This document shows, piece by piece, positions 1-7,842 of a stretch of DNA of 13,988 nt. Within the stretch, counting starts at the first letter, position 1. Each line of letters starts with the position of its first letter. The stretch spans positions 1-13,988 of the forward strand of contig JAITKG010000109.1 in assembly GCA_031278495.1 (NCBI GenBank), read 5' to 3'. This stretch comes from Prevotellaceae bacterium (GTDB taxonomy: Bacteria; Bacteroidota; Bacteroidia; Bacteroidales; UBA932). A program made the translations under genes and the position numbers. Below the pieces are notes generated by a model. It was not told the origin of the DNA and searched no databases. It worked only from the letters and a program-made list of their open reading frames with translations.

Positions 1-2
1 GT

Positions 3-10
3 TACCTTTG
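3..10 (+). promoter_or_regulatory. Bacteroidetes-type -7 promoter box for the flavoprotein gene
   Basis: TACCTTTG matches the Bacteroidetes primary-sigma -7 consensus TAnnTTTG at all six fixed positions. It ends four bases before the first ATG (15), so transcription would start at or next to the start codon and the mRNA would be nearly leaderless. The -33 element would lie outside the window. Such a six-base match is expected several times by chance in 14 kb, so the position just before a gene is the main support. Confidence 0.45.
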
Positions 11-14
11 CGCA

Positions 15-1268
15 ATGATGCAACAACCGGATATTATAGTTATCGGCGCGGGACCGGCGGGTTTGCTGGCGGCGGGAACAGCGGCTTGCGAACAGCGGCG
101 GGTATGGCTGCTGGAAAAAATGGAAAAACCGGCGCGCAAACTGCGCATCACCGGTAAGGGACGTTGCAACATTACCAATACCAAACCATGGGACGATTTT
201 GAAATACATGTTTTCCCTGTGGCGCGGCGTTTCAAACCGGCATTTATGAATTTCCCGAACACGGCGTTAATCCGCTTTATGGAGCAACAGGGCGTTCCGG
301 TAGTAGTAGAACGCGGCGGGCGCGTATTCCCCGCCTCGTCGCAGGCGCAGGACGTTGCCGAAGCATTGGTGCATTGGGCGCAAAGCAAAAACGTGTACGT
401 CCGTTGCAAAACCGAAGCATTGCGCCTGGTAACGGAAGGCGGGAAAGTTACGGCAGTGGAAGCGCGCGCCAACGGACGGCTGCACACCTGGCGCGCCGGA
501 GCGTTTATCATAGCAACAGGCGGACTGTCATACCCGGCGACAGGCGCTACCGGCGACGGCTTCCGGTGGGCGGAAGCTACCGGACACACCGTAACGCCGC
601 CCTATCCTTCGTTGGTGGCATTGGAAACAGCCAATCATCCGGCAGCATTGAACGGGCTGGCGTTGCGCAACGTGTCATTGACACTCTTCATCGAAGGACG
701 CGCCGTAGATGAAGCCTTCGGCGAAATGGCGTTTACTGCGGACGGCGTAGACGGTCCTGTTGTACTCCGGTTAAGCCACAAAGCCGTAGGCGCATTGCGG
801 CAAAATAAAAAAGTAATGTTGGAATTAAATTGCAAACCGGCATTAAGCGGCGGACAAATACAAGCGCGGTTGCAACGCGAAATAGCGACATTCGCCGGGC
901 AACCCTTAAGCGTCTTACTGCGTAAATGGCTTCCGGAACAATTCGTGCAACCGTTTTTAGAAAAAACGAAATTGCCGCCGAAAAAGAAAACGGCGCAATT
1001 GAACGCACAGGACGTCGAACAATTAGTGGCTGCTTTACATTCTTGGAAAATGGATGTGTCCGGCTATGGCGGCTATGAGCGGGCGGTCATTACCGCCGGC
1101 GGCGTGTCGATGCAGGATATTGACCATAAGACCATGCGTTCCCGCAAAATGGAAAATTTATTTTTTGCCGGCGAAACGCTCGACCTCTATGCCGACACCG
1201 GCGGCTACAATCTGCAAATAGCCTTTTCTACCGGCTACCTCGCCGGAAAATCAGCGGCGAAAATATGA
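15..1268 (+). CDS. HI0933/YhiN-family NAD(P)/FAD-dependent oxidoreductase
   Basis: A 417-residue soluble flavoprotein of the HI0933/YhiN group, often labelled 'aminoacetone oxidase family FAD-binding enzyme'; BaiN of bile-acid-converting clostridia is a relative. Seen in the sequence: an N-terminal Rossmann dinucleotide-binding motif GAGPAG (residues 11-16), the family signature GKGRCNITN (48-56), RGGRVFPAS (100-108), a second glycine-rich segment ATGGLSYPATGATGDGF (167-183), and the C-terminal FAD motif with FFAGE (383-387) and TGGYNLQIAFSTG (395-407). The length is normal for the family and the frame is intact. The start at 15 (or the adjacent ATG at 18) puts the Rossmann strand at the usual distance from the N terminus. 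The frame stays open upstream to the window edge, but a -7 box right before the ATG argues against an earlier start. No transmembrane segment is visible. The substrate is unknown for most members, so I give only the family. Stop TGA at 1266-1268; no partner gene follows closely. Confidence 0.88.
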   Translation: MMQQPDIIVIGAGPAGLLAAGTAACEQRRVWLLEKMEKPARKLRITGKGRCNITNTKPWDDFEIHVFPVARRFKPAFMNFPNTALIRFMEQQGVPVVVERGGRVFPASSQAQDVAEALVHWAQSKNVYVRCKTEALRLVTEGGKVTAVEARANGRLHTWRAGAFIIATGGLSYPATGATGDGFRWAEATGHTVTPPYPSLVALETANHPAALNGLALRNVSLTLFIEGRAVDEAFGEMAFTADGVDGPVVLRLSHKAVGALRQNKKVMLELNCKPALSGGQIQARLQREIATFAGQPLSVLLRKWLPEQFVQPFLEKTKLPPKKKTAQLNAQDVEQLVAALHSWKMDVSGYGGYERAVITAGGVSMQDIDHKTMRSRKMENLFFAGETLDLYADTGGYNLQIAFSTGYLAGKSAAKI

Positions 1269-1399
1269 TTTCAAGATATAAAATGTCACGTCCTGAAAAA
1301 AATGATTGGTCAAGACAAGTCCGGTAAGTTGCATTGGGTACTTGCATCTGCCTTCCCGCGTCAGCCCAATCCGTCAATCTGTAAATCCAAAATTATGCC

Positions 1400-1407
1400 T
1401 ATCTTTG
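1400..1407 (+). promoter_or_regulatory. -7 promoter box for the C45 hydrolase/ligase operon
   Basis: TATCTTTG, followed by C, fits TAnnTTTG at every fixed position. It lies 44 bases before the ATG at 1452, implying a leader of roughly 40 bases. I see no clear TTTG at the expected -33 spacing. It is in the 183-base gap after the flavoprotein gene, where a promoter for the next unit is expected. The rest of the gap holds no hairpin terminator that I can see. Confidence 0.5.
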
Positions 1408-1451
1408 CACCTCAATAATCGTAAGTCACAAGTCTAATCTCTAAAAATCCA

Positions 1452-2900
1452 ATGTCTAAAACAGGAATAAAAAGATTTTTGAAACGGTTTGGCATTACTT
1501 TACTGGTGGTGGCGGTTATTTTTATAGTAGCCTTTTATACGTTGAATGCTTGGTTGCACGTTGCCCCGCCTGCCAACCTGCCCGCAGCGCCGGCAGCACA
1601 GGAAGCTATTCATGACCGGGATTTCGTAGCGTTTGAAGGTTGCCGGCTGCGGCATAGCGCATCGGGTTTGTGGGAAATGTACCTCGAAGGCGGAGCGTTT
1701 GAACGGGGCGTGGCGGCAGGAAAAATGACCAAAGACCTGTTGAAATACCAGGAAGAAGCGTTCATCGCGCAAATACGGCGGATGATACCGTCGGACGCTT
1801 ACCTGAAATTCCTGCGGCTGTTTATCGGCTTTTTCAATCGTCATTTGCCCGACTATATCCCGGAAGAATATAAACACGAAATCTACGGGATATCCCTGTC
1901 CTGCACTGATGAATATAATATGATAGGCACGCCGTATGAACGGCAGCTGAATTACCATTCGGCGCATGACCTCGGGCATGCCCTTCAGGATTATATGCTG
2001 GTGGGTTGCACTTCCTTTGCGGGGTGGAACGGCAGCGTGGAAGATTCTTTGCTGCTTGTCGGGCGGAATTTTGATTTCTACGTGGGCGAACAGTTTGCTG
2101 AAAACAAAATCGTGGCTTTTTACAATCCCGACAAGGGATACAGGTTTGCCATGGTTACTTGGGCGGGCATGACCGGCGTACTTTCAGGCATGAATGAAAA
2201 AGGGCTGACGGTAACGATTAACGCCGCAAAATCATCTGTCCCCGCTTCCGCAGCTACGCCGATAAGTATTTTATGCCGCGAGATTTTGCAATATGCCGCC
2301 AATATCGAAGACGCCTGCGCGATTGCAAAACAGCGGAAAACTTTTGTGAGCGAATCCATTTTAATCGGGTCGGCAGCAGATAACCGCGCAGTGATTATTG
2401 AAAAATCGCCGGACAAAATGGACGTTTATCAATCCGGGAAAGACTGGCTGGTATGCGCCAACCATTACCAGAGCGAAGCTTTCAAAGACGACAAAAGGAA
2501 CATGGAAAACATCGCCACCAGCGACAGCCCTTACCGGCAAAGGCGGGCGGAAGAGTTAATAGCGCAGCACATCCCCCTTGACCCGCAGAAAGCGGCGTTG
2601 ATCCTGCGCGACCAAAAGGGGATTGGCGGCGAAGATATCGGCGCCGGCAATGAACGGGCGATTAACCAGCTCATCGCCCATCATTCCGTTATTTTCCTCC
2701 CGCAAAAAGGGCTTATGTGGGTATCTACCGCACCCTGGCAACTGGGAAAATATGTTGCCTACAATCTTCCCGAAATATTTGCCAACCCTGATTTTTCAAG
2801 GGAACTCACGACGGACGGTTTAACTGTCCCCGAAGACCCTTTCCTGTATTCCGACGCTTATAAAACATTTATCCAAAATAAAAAGTTAAACAATGAATAG
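1452..2900 (+). CDS. Membrane-anchored C45-family Ntn-hydrolase / acyltransferase
   Basis: A 482-residue protein resembling peptidase family C45 (acyl-CoA:6-aminopenicillanate acyltransferase and related N-acyl hydrolases), which use an autocatalytically exposed N-terminal cysteine. Seen: a basic N-tail, then one hydrophobic segment at about residues 14-35 with no clear cleavage site, so an uncleaved anchor with the catalytic part in the periplasm is likely. Next comes a linker rich in Ala and Pro (38-51). A propeptide region (about 52-185) contains the family-like LEGGAFERGVAAGKM (78-92). Then VGCTSF, where Gly185-Cys186 is the predicted self-cleavage point and Cys186 (codon 2007-2009) the nucleophile. 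GRNFDF (204-209) and AGMTGVLSGMNEKGLTVTIN (238-257) are typical of the mature Ntn fold. The gene overlaps the ligase gene by 8 bases, so the two are almost certainly co-translated. The family assignment is firm; the substrate (an N-acyl amino acid, bile amide, lactam or lipid amide) and whether it hydrolyses or transfers are not known. Confidence 0.85.
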   Translation: MSKTGIKRFLKRFGITLLVVAVIFIVAFYTLNAWLHVAPPANLPAAPAAQEAIHDRDFVAFEGCRLRHSASGLWEMYLEGGAFERGVAAGKMTKDLLKYQEEAFIAQIRRMIPSDAYLKFLRLFIGFFNRHLPDYIPEEYKHEIYGISLSCTDEYNMIGTPYERQLNYHSAHDLGHALQDYMLVGCTSFAGWNGSVEDSLLLVGRNFDFYVGEQFAENKIVAFYNPDKGYRFAMVTWAGMTGVLSGMNEKGLTVTINAAKSSVPASAATPISILCREILQYAANIEDACAIAKQRKTFVSESILIGSAADNRAVIIEKSPDKMDVYQSGKDWLVCANHYQSEAFKDDKRNMENIATSDSPYRQRRAEELIAQHIPLDPQKAALILRDQKGIGGEDIGAGNERAINQLIAHHSVIFLPQKGLMWVSTAPWQLGKYVAYNLPEIFANPDFSRELTTDGLTVPEDPFLYSDAYKTFIQNKKLNNE

Positions 2901-4194
2901 CGAAATCCAATACCGTTCGCCGGAAGAAATAACGGAATGCCAACAGGCAAAATTGCGGGAGGCATTGGTTTATTTGCAAGCCCGGTCGCCGTTTTACCGC
3001 AGCCTGTTTGCCAAAGAACGCATTCCTGTCGAAAAAATAAAAACAATAGAAGACCTGCGGTTACTGCCCACCACGACCAAAGCCGACTTGCAATCGCGCA
3101 ATAAAGATTTTATGTGCGTACCGCAGGAAGACATTATTGATATTGTTACTACCTCCGGTACATTAGGGCAGCCGGTGTTTTTCGGGCTCACGGAAAACGA
3201 CCTGCGGCGGTTGGCATACAATGAACGGCTGAGTTTTGAAACGGCAGGGCTGGCGAAAACCGACGTCATGCAATTGATGACCACCATCGACCGGCGTTTC
3301 ATGGCAGGGCTTGCCTATTTCATGGGCGCGCGGGAACTGGGAATGAGCGTATGCCGCGTAGGCAACGGCATACCTGAATTGCAATGGGACACGATTAACC
3401 GGATTAAACCCACTGTGGCGATGGTCGTCCCTTCATTCGTGTGCAAACTTATCGACTATGCAAAGCAGGCAGGGATTGACGTAACCCAATCAAGCCTGAA
3501 GAAAATTATTTGTATCGGCGAATCGTTGCGGAATCCCGATTATACGCTGAATACCTTAGGCAGGATTATCCACGGGGAATGGCCGGGACTGAAAATGTTT
3601 TCTACCTATGCTTCCACCGAAATGCAATTTTCTTTTACGGAATGCGAAGCGGGAAAAGGCGGGCATCACCAGCCGGAATTGATTATCGTAGAATTTCTGG
3701 ACGCTGGCGGAAACCCGGTGAAAGAAGGGGAAGAGGGTGAAGTAACCATTACCTCTTTGGGCGTAGAAGGCATGCCGCTGTTGCGTTTCCGCACCGGCGA
3801 TATCGTTTACCACACCACTGCGCCCTGCGCCTGCGGACGGAATACTTTACGGGTTAGCAACGTTACAGGCAGGAAAGGACAGATGATAAAATTCAAAGGC
3901 ACGACACTTTATCCTCCGGCGTTGTACGAGGTGATGGACAATATCCCGGAAGCGGTAAATTATGTGATAGAAGTTTCCCACAACAATTTGGGAACAGATG
4001 AAATCCTCATCCGGGTGGGTGCGCACAAACCATCGGAACAACTGGAAAAACATATCAAGGATATTTTCCGCTCCAAAATACGCGTAGCGCCAGCCATTGT
4101 ATTTGAGCTTGCAGAAGCCATTCATGCAATACAATACCCTCCTGCCGGTCGCAAACAAATAAAATTCATTGACCGGAGAACGGGGAACAGTTGA
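2893..4194 (+). CDS. PaaK-like adenylate-forming acyl-CoA ligase (AMP-binding)
   Basis: A 433-residue cytoplasmic enzyme of the phenylacetate-CoA ligase type, which adenylates a carboxylic acid and transfers it to CoA. Motifs in order: P-loop TTSGTLGQP (86-94), where Leu replaces the second Thr of the usual TSGTTG; adenine/acid-site motif STYASTE (237-243); LLRFRTGD (296-303), whose Asp binds the ribose; hinge region TGRKGQMIKFKG (325-336); and the C-terminal GRKQIKF (419-425), whose Lys421 or Lys424 is the likely catalytic lysine. Cys251, the GHH at 257-259 and the CAC of 312-314 resemble the metal-binding residues seen in some PaaK-like ligases; that role is inferred. The size matches PaaK (about 430), shorter than classic acyl-CoA synthetases. 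The start ATG at 2893 lies inside the end of the C45 gene, whose TAG is at 2898-2900. The acid substrate cannot be read from the sequence; aromatic or medium-chain acids are plausible. Confidence 0.87.
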   Translation: MNSEIQYRSPEEITECQQAKLREALVYLQARSPFYRSLFAKERIPVEKIKTIEDLRLLPTTTKADLQSRNKDFMCVPQEDIIDIVTTSGTLGQPVFFGLTENDLRRLAYNERLSFETAGLAKTDVMQLMTTIDRRFMAGLAYFMGARELGMSVCRVGNGIPELQWDTINRIKPTVAMVVPSFVCKLIDYAKQAGIDVTQSSLKKIICIGESLRNPDYTLNTLGRIIHGEWPGLKMFSTYASTEMQFSFTECEAGKGGHHQPELIIVEFLDAGGNPVKEGEEGEVTITSLGVEGMPLLRFRTGDIVYHTTAPCACGRNTLRVSNVTGRKGQMIKFKGTTLYPPALYEVMDNIPEAVNYVIEVSHNNLGTDEILIRVGAHKPSEQLEKHIKDIFRSKIRVAPAIVFELAEAIHAIQYPPAGRKQIKFIDRRTGNS

Positions 4195-4225
4195 CGGGAT
4201 GCGGGGTGCAGAGCAAAATTTTTTG

Positions 4226-4233
4226 TATTTTTG
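4226..4233 (+). promoter_or_regulatory. -7 promoter box upstream of glmM
   Basis: TATTTTTG, followed by C, fits the TAnnTTTG consensus and ends 29 bases before the GlmM start at 4263, giving a leader of about 25 bases. No good -33 TTTG is seen at 19-21 bases upstream. It falls in the 68-base gap after the ligase stop, which supports glmM plus the receptor gene as a transcription unit of their own. Confidence 0.5.
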
Positions 4234-4262
4234 CAATTCATAACGGAAAATACATAATCATT

Positions 4263-5639
4263 ATGACCCTTATAAAATCCATTTCCGGTATTCGCGGAAC
4301 CATTGGCGGACAAGCTGGGGAAGCGTTAACGCCGGTTGACCTTGTAAAATTTACGGCGGCTTATGCCGGTTGGCTCCGGCAACGCAAGCAAAGCAAAAAC
4401 AAAGTAGTGGTCGGGCGCGATGCGCGTATTTCCGGCGAAATGGCGCAGCGTATTGTCTGCGGAACCCTCATGGGCTGCGGCGTGGAAGTAGTCTACCTCG
4501 GTTTGGTAACCACGCCAACCGTTGAGCTTGCCGTCATATACGAACATGCCGACGGCGGCATTATCCTTACGGCGTCGCACAATCCGGAAGAATGGAATGC
4601 GTTGAAATTGCTGAATAGCCAAGGCGAATTTTTAAATGCCGCCGACGGCGACGCCTTGCTGCAATTAGCAGAACAGCATACCTGCACTTTTGCGGAAACA
4701 GATGCTTTGGGAACGCTGGCGGAAAATAATACATATACCGACCGCCATGTGGAAGCCGTGCTTAATTATCCGCTGGTGGATGTGGAAGCGATTTACAGGG
4801 CGGGTTTCAAGGTGGTGGTGGACGCCGTAAATTCGGTAGGCGGTATTGTCATTCCGAAATTGTTGGCGGCATTGGGCGTGGATACTGTTCCGCTGTTTTG
4901 CGAACCCACCGGACGGTTTGCGCATGCGCCCGAGCCATTGCCGCAAAACTTGACAGGATTAGCCAAAAGCGTCGTTGCGGAAAAAGCGCAATTAGGCATT
5001 GCCGTTGACCCCGATGTTGACCGCCTGGCGTTGGTTTGCGAAGACGGCACAATGTTCGGCGAAGAGTACACGCTGGTTGCCGTAGCCGATTATATATTGT
5101 CGCACCGTCCGGGCAACACGGTATCGAACCTGTCGTCGTCGCGGGCTTTGCGCGATGTAACGGAAGCGCGCGGCGGCTGTTACTTTGCTTCGGCTGTGGG
5201 CGAAGTGAATGTGGTAGCCGAAATGAAACGGGTGCAGGCAGTCGTCGGCGGCGAAGGCAACGGCGGCGTCATTGTCCCCGACTTCCACTATGGACGCGAC
5301 GCCTTGATTGGCGTGGGATTGTTCCTGTCGCACCTCGCACACAAAAAAATCGCCTGTTCGCAATTGCGCGGCAGTTACCCGGTTTATTTTACATCCAAAA
5401 ATAAAGTGGAACTCACGCCGGACGCCAATATTGATGCGATATTGGAAAAAATGAAAAAACGTTATTCATCGCAACGCATTACCGGTAGCGACGGCGTACG
5501 CATTGATTTCGACAACGAAAAAAAATGGGTGCACTTACGCAAATCCAACACCGAACCCATTATCCGCATTTACGCTGAAGCGCCCACCGAAGCGCTGGCA
5601 ACAGCGCTCGCAATGGAGGTCATGAATGGCATGACATAA
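4263..5639 (+). CDS. glmM: Phosphoglucosamine mutase
   Basis: Alpha-D-phosphohexomutase of 458 residues. The GlmM reaction converts glucosamine-6-phosphate to glucosamine-1-phosphate in the cytoplasm, on the route to UDP-GlcNAc for peptidoglycan and LPS. Seen: N-terminal SGIRGTIGG (8-16); active-site phosphoserine loop TASHNPEEWNALK (103-115) with Ser105; metal-binding DPDVDR (249-254); sugar-binding loop GGEGNGG (329-335), which is GEGNGG as in Bacteroidetes enzymes instead of GEMSGH; and the phosphate-binding RKSNTEPIIRIY (426-437). All four domains are present and the length is normal. I chose ATG 4263 because the family begins with MTLIKSISGIRG. The frame is open further up to a TTG at 4191, but that extension spans the -7 box and has no family resemblance. 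A phosphomannomutase/phosphoglucomutase role cannot be excluded from sequence alone. Only 21 bases separate it from the following receptor gene. Confidence 0.85.
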   Translation: MTLIKSISGIRGTIGGQAGEALTPVDLVKFTAAYAGWLRQRKQSKNKVVVGRDARISGEMAQRIVCGTLMGCGVEVVYLGLVTTPTVELAVIYEHADGGIILTASHNPEEWNALKLLNSQGEFLNAADGDALLQLAEQHTCTFAETDALGTLAENNTYTDRHVEAVLNYPLVDVEAIYRAGFKVVVDAVNSVGGIVIPKLLAALGVDTVPLFCEPTGRFAHAPEPLPQNLTGLAKSVVAEKAQLGIAVDPDVDRLALVCEDGTMFGEEYTLVAVADYILSHRPGNTVSNLSSSRALRDVTEARGGCYFASAVGEVNVVAEMKRVQAVVGGEGNGGVIVPDFHYGRDALIGVGLFLSHLAHKKIACSQLRGSYPVYFTSKNKVELTPDANIDAILEKMKKRYSSQRITGSDGVRIDFDNEKKWVHLRKSNTEPIIRIYAEAPTEALATALAMEVMNGMT

Positions 5640-5660
5640 TTATCAACCAAACAAAAATAA

Positions 5661-7679
5661 ATGAAACGAACAAAAAAACTTTCCATCCTTTGTTTCCGGA
5701 GGTGGAAGCGAAAGCCATATGCCGCTTTCGCAAGCTTGGGAAAAGTAGTTAAAATCGGCGTGATTTGCGTAGCATATTCGCTTATCACCATGCGCGCCCA
5801 ACCGGCATTGGCGCAAAGCGTGCCGGGAATTATCGCCAAAGACACGCTCCGTGAACTCGACGAAGTATCCGTTACCGGCGAACGACCTCCTCAATTCCGC
5901 TCGCTGATGCACGTGGTAGCGGTCATTACCCGTAGCGACATTGAGCGGGCGGCGGTACACAACCTCCCCGACCTGCTGCGCTACGTCGAAGGCGTCGACA
6001 TCCGCGCACGCAGCCCCCAAAACGTGCAAGCCGATATTTCCCTGCGCGGCGGCACTTTCGACCAAACGGTCATCCTCCTCAACGGTGTAAACATCACCGA
6101 CCCGCAAACCGGACACCATTCACTCAATATCCCCGTGAATTTAGAAAATGTAGAACGCGTCGAAGTCCTGCAAGGTCCCGGCGCATGGACATTCGGTGCG
6201 GTGGCTTACAGCGGCGCAATAAATATCGTTACCGGTTTGGCGGACGCATCCGGCGCTACCATTGGACTGTCGCAGGGGATGCACAAATACCAAAACTATA
6301 ATGCCGCAGGTACGGTTGCACTCAAGAAATTCCGCGCAGCCGTGTCTGCCAGTAAAAGCAAGAGCGACGGGTTCGCCACCAACACCGATTTTGACATTGA
6401 TAACATTTATGCGCAACTTCGCTATACTTTGCCCAACGGCGCCATTAACGGGCAATTCGGTTATCAGGATAAAGATTTTGGCGCCAATAATTTTTACGGG
6501 CCGGAATACCCGACCCAATATGAGCATACGCGCACTTTCCTGTCAAGCCTGCAATACCACCTCGATAAACGCCGGTGGGGCGCGGCGGCTACTGTTTACC
6601 ACCGGCAACACCAAGACCGGTATGAACTGTTCCACAGCAACCCTGCGCCGTGGTATGCCGGCGCTAATTATCACCGCACCGATGTGGCGGGAGCGTTGGT
6701 GCAGTTCGATTATATCAGCAAATTCGGGACAACCACTGCCGGGATGAATTTCCGGTACGAACATATTTACAGTAATAATTTGGGCGAACCTTTGGCAACG
6801 CCCGTTGCTATTAAAGGCGAAGACGCTTCCTATACCCTTGAAAAGACCCGCAACCATCTGGGCGGGTTTTTGCGGCACACACTGCACAGGCAAAAATTCC
6901 ACGCCACGCTCGGTTTGATGGGCGCGGGGAACAATGCTTTCGGCTTCCGCCTGTATGCCGGCGGCAACATAGCGTATGATATTACGCCGCACTGGCAATT
7001 GGACGCCGCTGCCAGCAACAGTTACCGGTTGCCGACTTTCACCGATTTATATTACCACGCCGGCCAACAACGCGGCTCTACCGGACTGAAGCCCGAAGAA
7101 GCCATTAACGGGGAACTTGCCCTGCGCTACCGGCACGGCTACTGGAGCGCGGCTGTACTGGGATTTTTCCGTTACGGTTACCAGACCATCAGTTGGGTGT
7201 TCAAAGACGACCAGATGTGGCATGCGGAAAACATTACCAATATTGCCACCTATGGCGGAAACCTGCACATAGCCTGTGCGCCGCAACAACGGTTTTTCAA
7301 AAAGGCGGCGTTGCATTATGCCTACCTGTATGCCGACCCTGATTTAGAAGAATCCGTCAGTTATACCATTGAACAGATGAGCCACCAAATCACCGGGACA
7401 TTGCAACATGGCATCTGGCGGCAACTGGCGGCAACATGGCAACTGGCGTACCGGCAACGCGCCGGCACCTACACGCCATACAACGCCGACACCGGAACGT
7501 ATGCCGCCGCAGTTTCATTCGCGCCTTTTTGGTTATGCGACTTGAAAATTTATTGGGACGCCGCGCACTATACCGTCTTTGTTGAAGCGACTAATTTATT
7601 CGACCGGCAGTACTTCGATTTCGGTAACATCCCGCAGCCCGGACGGTGGCTGAAAGCAGGCATTACCGTTAAATTATAG
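5661..7679 (+). CDS. TonB-dependent outer-membrane receptor, BtuB-like
   Basis: A 672-residue outer-membrane receptor that takes up a scarce ligand using energy from TonB/ExbBD. Seen: an unusually long, basic N-region (FRRWKRKPYAAF, residues 12-23) before the hydrophobic core (about 31-43) and a likely cleavage after AQPALA (46-51). Similar long N-regions occur, from memory, in Bacteroidetes BtuB-type receptors. A TonB-box-like segment LDEVSVTGE (66-74) follows. The plug domain (about 75-195) carries ADISLRGGTFDQTVILLNG (124-142), RVEVLQGPG and SGAINIVTG. The remainder is a 22-strand-type barrel rich in alternating aromatic strands, ending in GRWLKAGITVKL. It lacks the N-terminal carboxypeptidase-like domain of SusC proteins and has no SusD partner, so it is a classical receptor for a vitamin, metal chelate or siderophore. 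No cobalamin riboswitch fits in the 21-base gap after glmM, so it is probably co-transcribed with glmM. The ligand is unknown; BtuB-like is a resemblance and not proof of B12 transport. Confidence 0.85.
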   Translation: MKRTKKLSILCFRRWKRKPYAAFASLGKVVKIGVICVAYSLITMRAQPALAQSVPGIIAKDTLRELDEVSVTGERPPQFRSLMHVVAVITRSDIERAAVHNLPDLLRYVEGVDIRARSPQNVQADISLRGGTFDQTVILLNGVNITDPQTGHHSLNIPVNLENVERVEVLQGPGAWTFGAVAYSGAINIVTGLADASGATIGLSQGMHKYQNYNAAGTVALKKFRAAVSASKSKSDGFATNTDFDIDNIYAQLRYTLPNGAINGQFGYQDKDFGANNFYGPEYPTQYEHTRTFLSSLQYHLDKRRWGAAATVYHRQHQDRYELFHSNPAPWYAGANYHRTDVAGALVQFDYISKFGTTTAGMNFRYEHIYSNNLGEPLATPVAIKGEDASYTLEKTRNHLGGFLRHTLHRQKFHATLGLMGAGNNAFGFRLYAGGNIAYDITPHWQLDAAASNSYRLPTFTDLYYHAGQQRGSTGLKPEEAINGELALRYRHGYWSAAVLGFFRYGYQTISWVFKDDQMWHAENITNIATYGGNLHIACAPQQRFFKKAALHYAYLYADPDLEESVSYTIEQMSHQITGTLQHGIWRQLAATWQLAYRQRAGTYTPYNADTGTYAAAVSFAPFWLCDLKIYWDAAHYTVFVEATNLFDRQYFDFGNIPQPGRWLKAGITVKL

Positions 7680-7690
7680 GTGCAAACGGA

Positions 7691-7829
7691 GCGCGTCATT
7701 CCGACGGAATGCGTGAAGAATGAGCGCACGTAGCGGAGTAATCTGCCTTAAGAACGGCGCACGGGGAATGGGTGCAAAGCGCACAACAGATTTCCCGGCT
7801 CCGCTTCACTCTGTCCGGAATGATGGCGC
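7691..7829. repeat. Imperfect inverted-repeat element (MITE/REP-like)
   Basis: The two ends are related in inverted orientation. The left arm runs from GCGCGTCATTCCGAC (7691) to GCGGAGTAATCTG (ending 7745). The right arm, read on the minus strand from 7829, gives GCGCCATCATTCCGGAC and ends in GCGGAGCCGGGAAATCTG (7787). Both arms share GTGAAG in the middle; the left arm carries about 14 extra bases between GTGAAG and GCGGAG. The inner 41 bases (7746-7786) have no reading frame. From memory, very similar 'TCATTCCG...GCGGAG...AATCTG' palindromic elements are dispersed in many Bacteroidetes genomes. I see no transposase and no clear flanking target duplication. It fills the convergent intergenic gap. 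Confidence 0.6.
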
Positions 7830-7842
7830 TCACGGCACAAAA

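Noticed and set aside
2..589. Long minus-strand frame opposite the flavoprotein gene.
   Set aside because: It is a compositional shadow of the plus-strand gene, with no domain or start context; the plus-strand protein has complete family motifs.
1265..1327. A 20-codon frame overlapping the flavoprotein stop (ATGA), followed in frame after its stop by a signal-peptide-like stretch up to about 1383.
   Set aside because: Too short, interrupted by a stop, with no recognisable family. It could be a relic of a lost gene but nothing supports that beyond a hydrophobic stretch.
4191..4262. TTG-initiated extension of GlmM by 24 residues.
   Set aside because: The extension spans the -7 promoter box and has no family resemblance; the MTLIKSISGIRG start is the expected N terminus.
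5640..5660. Cobalamin riboswitch in front of the BtuB-like receptor.
   Set aside because: Only 21 bases separate it from glmM, far too few for that riboswitch, and no B12-box-like sequence is visible nearby.
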